This document shows, one piece after another, positions 4,384 through 7,136 of a stretch of DNA of 7,136 nucleotides (the first letter of the stretch is position 1; the number at the start of each line of letters is the position of its first letter). The notes beneath the pieces were generated by a model that made no database searches, had not been told where the DNA came from, and worked only from the letters and a program-made list of their open reading frames with translations. The position numbers and the translations under genes are program-made. The stretch spans positions 50,252 through 57,387 of the forward strand of contig DBVX01000082.1 in NCBI GenBank assembly GCA_002308815.1. The letters run 5' to 3'. This DNA is from Bacteroidales bacterium UBA1253. GTDB lineage: Bacteria > Bacteroidota > Bacteroidia > Bacteroidales > Paludibacteraceae.

Positions 4384-7134
4384 ATGAAAAAACTTTTCGC
4401 TTTGTTCTTGTTCAACCTGCTGGTTGCTGGGTCCTTGCAAGCGGCTAAAGAGATTTACGCCGTCTTCAGCACCGACTCCAAAACGATGACGCTCTATTAT
4501 GACGAATCGAGAACAGCAAGAAGTGGCTTTACCGACTGGACGAAAGACGCGCCTACTAACGTCATGACAGTGCAGACCGTCACTCTCGATGCTTCGATGA
4601 AAGATGCAAGACCCGCTTCTACGGAAAACTGGTTCACGTTCGGACTCAACATCACGCAGATTAAGAATCTGAACTACCTCAACACACAGAACGTCACTTC
4701 CATGAAGGCTATGTTCGGTTATTGTACTAAACTGGAGACGCTTGATGTCAGCACTTTCGACACAAGAAAGGTAACTGACATGAACTCTATGTTCTACAAC
4801 TGCGAGAAGCTCACTTCCCTTGACCTCACCAACTTTGAAATGCAGAAAGTCAATAGCACAGCCAATATGTTTTTTGGATGTGCCGGACTTACTACCATCA
4901 TTTGCAAAAACGACTGGACCAAGTTTGTCGTCACGCAGTCCGAAAATATGTTCGCTTATTGTGCCAAACTCAAAGGTACATTCGGTACCGCATGCGACGG
5001 AAAGAAAAACATTGACATCTCCTATGCAAGACCCGACAATGGCACTGCCGCTCCCGGATATTTCACTATCCCGTTGGCTGACAAACCCGAAATTTATGCC
5101 GTGCTTGACGGTTCTACCACTACTTTCTACTACGACAGACGAAAAGAGGAAAGAAACGGATATGCTTACTGGGATCTCGCGTGGAGCAGTGAAAAAGCAC
5201 AATTCCCTTATAATACACAGAAAGTGGTGTTCGACTCGTCTATGGACAGTGCACGTCCCACTTCTACGCGTGAGTGGTTCTCTGGATTTGAAAAACTGGA
5301 GAAAATAACAGGCATGCAATACCTGCACACCGATGCGGTTACCGATATGACTGAGATGTTTGCCAACTGCAAGATGATCAAAGAAATCGATGTAACGGGA
5401 TTCAACACATCCAAGGTTACCAGTATGGAGGCTATGTTTATGTATTGCTCCAATCTCGTGACTATCGACCTATGCAGTTTCGATGTAAGCAAGGTGAAGA
5501 ACATTTCACGCCTGTTTGCTTTCGACTATACCCTCACTACCATCTTCTGTACACAAGACTGGACTGAATACTCCTTTGACTACGCAAGTTATATGTTCAT
5601 GGAGTGCTCTAATCTCGTCGGCGGAAAAAAGACCAAATACGATGTCTCACACATTGGCATTGAATACGCAAGAACCGATGGAGGAGATGCTCTACCCGGA
5701 TATTTCACCAACCCTAACATTCACTTCTTCGGACCTGACATCACGTGGTGGGTCGAGAAAGATGTGCTGCACATTGACGGGAAGGGGGATATGCCCGAAG
5801 TGGATTACGAAGACATTCCGTGGAACAGTTACAATCATTCTGTTTTACTCATTCAGTTCGAGTCACCGGACATCACTTCTATTTGTGACAATGCCTTCTA
5901 CCTGTTTGATCACATCTTGTTTGTCAAATACCCTGACAACTGCGGAATCACTAAAATCGGAAAAAAAGCTTTCGCCAATTGCGAATTGCTGCAGGAGATT
6001 GAAATCCCCGAAAACGTAACCCTCTTGGGAGAATACTGCTTCTTCTACTGCAAAAAAGCGTACAAACTCACACTGCCGGATAACATTACAGCTATTCCTG
6101 ACCACGCTTTTGAATATTGCGAAACACTCACTGACATTGTGCTCCACGACAATATAACCGAATTGGGAGAATCCTGCTTCTTCAGTTGCGGAAGCCTTAC
6201 TGATCTCGTACTTTCTAATTCTCTTACTGCCATTCCGAACGCCGCTTTCAAATGGTGTTCCGAACTGAAGGAAATCAACCTGCCCAACTCTATTACCACA
6301 CTCGGAGAAGAATGTTTCTCTTATTGCGATAACGTTACCAAACTCTACTTGTCCCCGAACCTCAAACAGGTGGACGATTACGCTTTCTATAATTGCCCCA
6401 TTGAGCAGGTATCCTGTCCGGCTCTTACGCCCCCCATACTCGGTACAGAAGTGTTTGCCGATATGAGTTCTAACGCTGTCTTGAATGTCTATAGATTCCT
6501 CATTCCCGATTACGCGGAAACTACTTGGGCGGACTATTTCACTATCGAAGGAGGACTCGGAGGATGGAAAGTAACGGTTGCTTCTTCGGACGAATCACTC
6601 GGTACGGTTTCTATCGGTTTTGACCCCGAAGACATTATACTCGAAAAAGACGGTGACTTCTTCGTTCGCGACAATGCTACGGCGCATCTCATTGCTACTC
6701 CTGCCGGCGATAAGGCAGAATTCGTTCAATGGAACGACGACAACGAAGGATTTGACCTCGCCGAAAGAAACATTACAGTCACTAAAGACTTCGACTTCAT
6801 TGCCGCTTTCCAAGTCAAAGAAACCTATTTCACTGTAACCTTCCTTGACTGGGATGCTACTGTTCTTCTCGTTGAGAAAGTCGAAGAAGGACAAGACGCT
6901 GTAGGACCTGACTCTGAACCCGTACGCGAAGGATACACTTTCATTGGTTGGTCCAAACCCGCTACTAACATTACAGCTGACCTCACCGTCATTGCGCAAT
7001 ACGAAAAGAAAACCGAAACCGACCTCAATGACCTCCCAACCGATAACCTTACCGGCAAAAAGGTAATCAACAATGGCATTCTCTACATACGCTGCAACGG
7101 CAAGACCTATACCGCCCAAGGCGCGGAACTGTAG
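4384..7134 (+). CDS. BspA-like secreted leucine-rich-repeat surface protein
   Basis: This is a complete 916-residue protein. A signal peptide (1-20, MKKLFALFLFNLLVAGSLQA) is followed by two related DUF285-type modules (about 22-230 and 235-443). Each has IYAV...YYD, an ARP-ST-WF segment, BspA repeats of the MFxxCxxLxxLDxSxFDTxKVTDM type, a DWT segment and a closing PGYFT. Residues about 452-500 form the usual N-cap of BspA LRR domains (ITWWVEKDVLHIDGKGDMP, then PWNSY). Six or seven 23-residue LRR_5 repeats follow (about 522-675) with a cap ending WADYF. Then come a divergent InlB-like beta repeat (728-810), a Listeria-Bacteroides repeat (about 815-873) and a short tail (885-916) with the pattern KVINNGILYIRCNGKTY. 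Relatives are cell-surface or secreted adhesins that bind host or bacterial partners. The tail may be a short export or anchoring signal, which is inference. AGA encodes 10 of 17 arginines, unlike the MATE gene. There are no catalytic motifs. Confidence 0.92.
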   Translation: MKKLFALFLFNLLVAGSLQAAKEIYAVFSTDSKTMTLYYDESRTARSGFTDWTKDAPTNVMTVQTVTLDASMKDARPASTENWFTFGLNITQIKNLNYLNTQNVTSMKAMFGYCTKLETLDVSTFDTRKVTDMNSMFYNCEKLTSLDLTNFEMQKVNSTANMFFGCAGLTTIICKNDWTKFVVTQSENMFAYCAKLKGTFGTACDGKKNIDISYARPDNGTAAPGYFTIPLADKPEIYAVLDGSTTTFYYDRRKEERNGYAYWDLAWSSEKAQFPYNTQKVVFDSSMDSARPTSTREWFSGFEKLEKITGMQYLHTDAVTDMTEMFANCKMIKEIDVTGFNTSKVTSMEAMFMYCSNLVTIDLCSFDVSKVKNISRLFAFDYTLTTIFCTQDWTEYSFDYASYMFMECSNLVGGKKTKYDVSHIGIEYARTDGGDALPGYFTNPNIHFFGPDITWWVEKDVLHIDGKGDMPEVDYEDIPWNSYNHSVLLIQFESPDITSICDNAFYLFDHILFVKYPDNCGITKIGKKAFANCELLQEIEIPENVTLLGEYCFFYCKKAYKLTLPDNITAIPDHAFEYCETLTDIVLHDNITELGESCFFSCGSLTDLVLSNSLTAIPNAAFKWCSELKEINLPNSITTLGEECFSYCDNVTKLYLSPNLKQVDDYAFYNCPIEQVSCPALTPPILGTEVFADMSSNAVLNVYRFLIPDYAETTWADYFTIEGGLGGWKVTVASSDESLGTVSIGFDPEDIILEKDGDFFVRDNATAHLIATPAGDKAEFVQWNDDNEGFDLAERNITVTKDFDFIAAFQVKETYFTVTFLDWDATVLLVEKVEEGQDAVGPDSEPVREGYTFIGWSKPATNITADLTVIAQYEKKTETDLNDLPTDNLTGKKVINNGILYIRCNGKTYTAQGAEL

Positions 7135-7136
7135 TA

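Noticed and set aside
4315..5328. 337-codon open frame on the minus strand
   Set aside because: It is antisense to the first DUF285 module and the repeat-bearing gap. Its Ser/Val/Phe-rich content is what the reverse of the coding frame produces. No promoter or recognisable domain.

Overview
The window reads as a chromosomal piece of a Bacteroidota genome, most likely order Bacteroidales and probably Prevotella-like. The signs are promoters of the TTTG-N19-TAnnTTTG type, translation starts without Shine-Dalgarno motifs, a tRNA without encoded CCA, and a large BspA-type leucine-rich surface protein with Listeria-Bacteroides repeats. The genus is inference; nothing here fixes it.

Layout. Bases 1-418 (minus strand) hold the 5' part of a sodium:neurotransmitter-symporter-family transporter, cut by the window edge. 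It is divergent from a 298-residue predicted outer-membrane beta-barrel protein (626-1522, plus). A 207-bp gap between them carries a promoter for each. After the barrel gene lies a 49-bp palindrome with perfect 17-bp arms, then a tRNA-Ala(GGC) at 1690-1762 and an intrinsic terminator. Only 12 bp after the terminator's T-run begins a tight three-gene run on the plus strand: a DUF456 membrane protein, a ProX/PrdX-type editing deacylase acting on mischarged tRNA(Pro), and a NorM-like MATE efflux transporter. These last two overlap by 4 bp (ATGA). A 160-bp gap follows, with an 11-bp tandem repeat and a promoter. The window ends with a complete 916-residue secreted BspA-like protein (4384-7134).

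How the genes fit together. DUF456, ProX and MATE look like one transcription unit by spacing, but no separate promoter is visible ahead of DUF456, so read-through from the tRNA unit is possible. The BspA-like gene has its own promoter and a clearly different arginine codon choice, so it is an independent unit. It is the most structured gene here: a duplicated DUF285-type module, a BspA LRR block with a strict two-step alternation (46-residue super-repeat), two InlB/Listeria-Bacteroides-type beta repeats and a short C-terminal tail.

I see no CRISPR array, phage, transposase, integrase, toxin-antitoxin or defence genes. Most of the window is ordinary genome content. The points worth a second look are repeat structure in the surface protein, two non-coding repeat elements, and the tRNA-terminator-operon junction.
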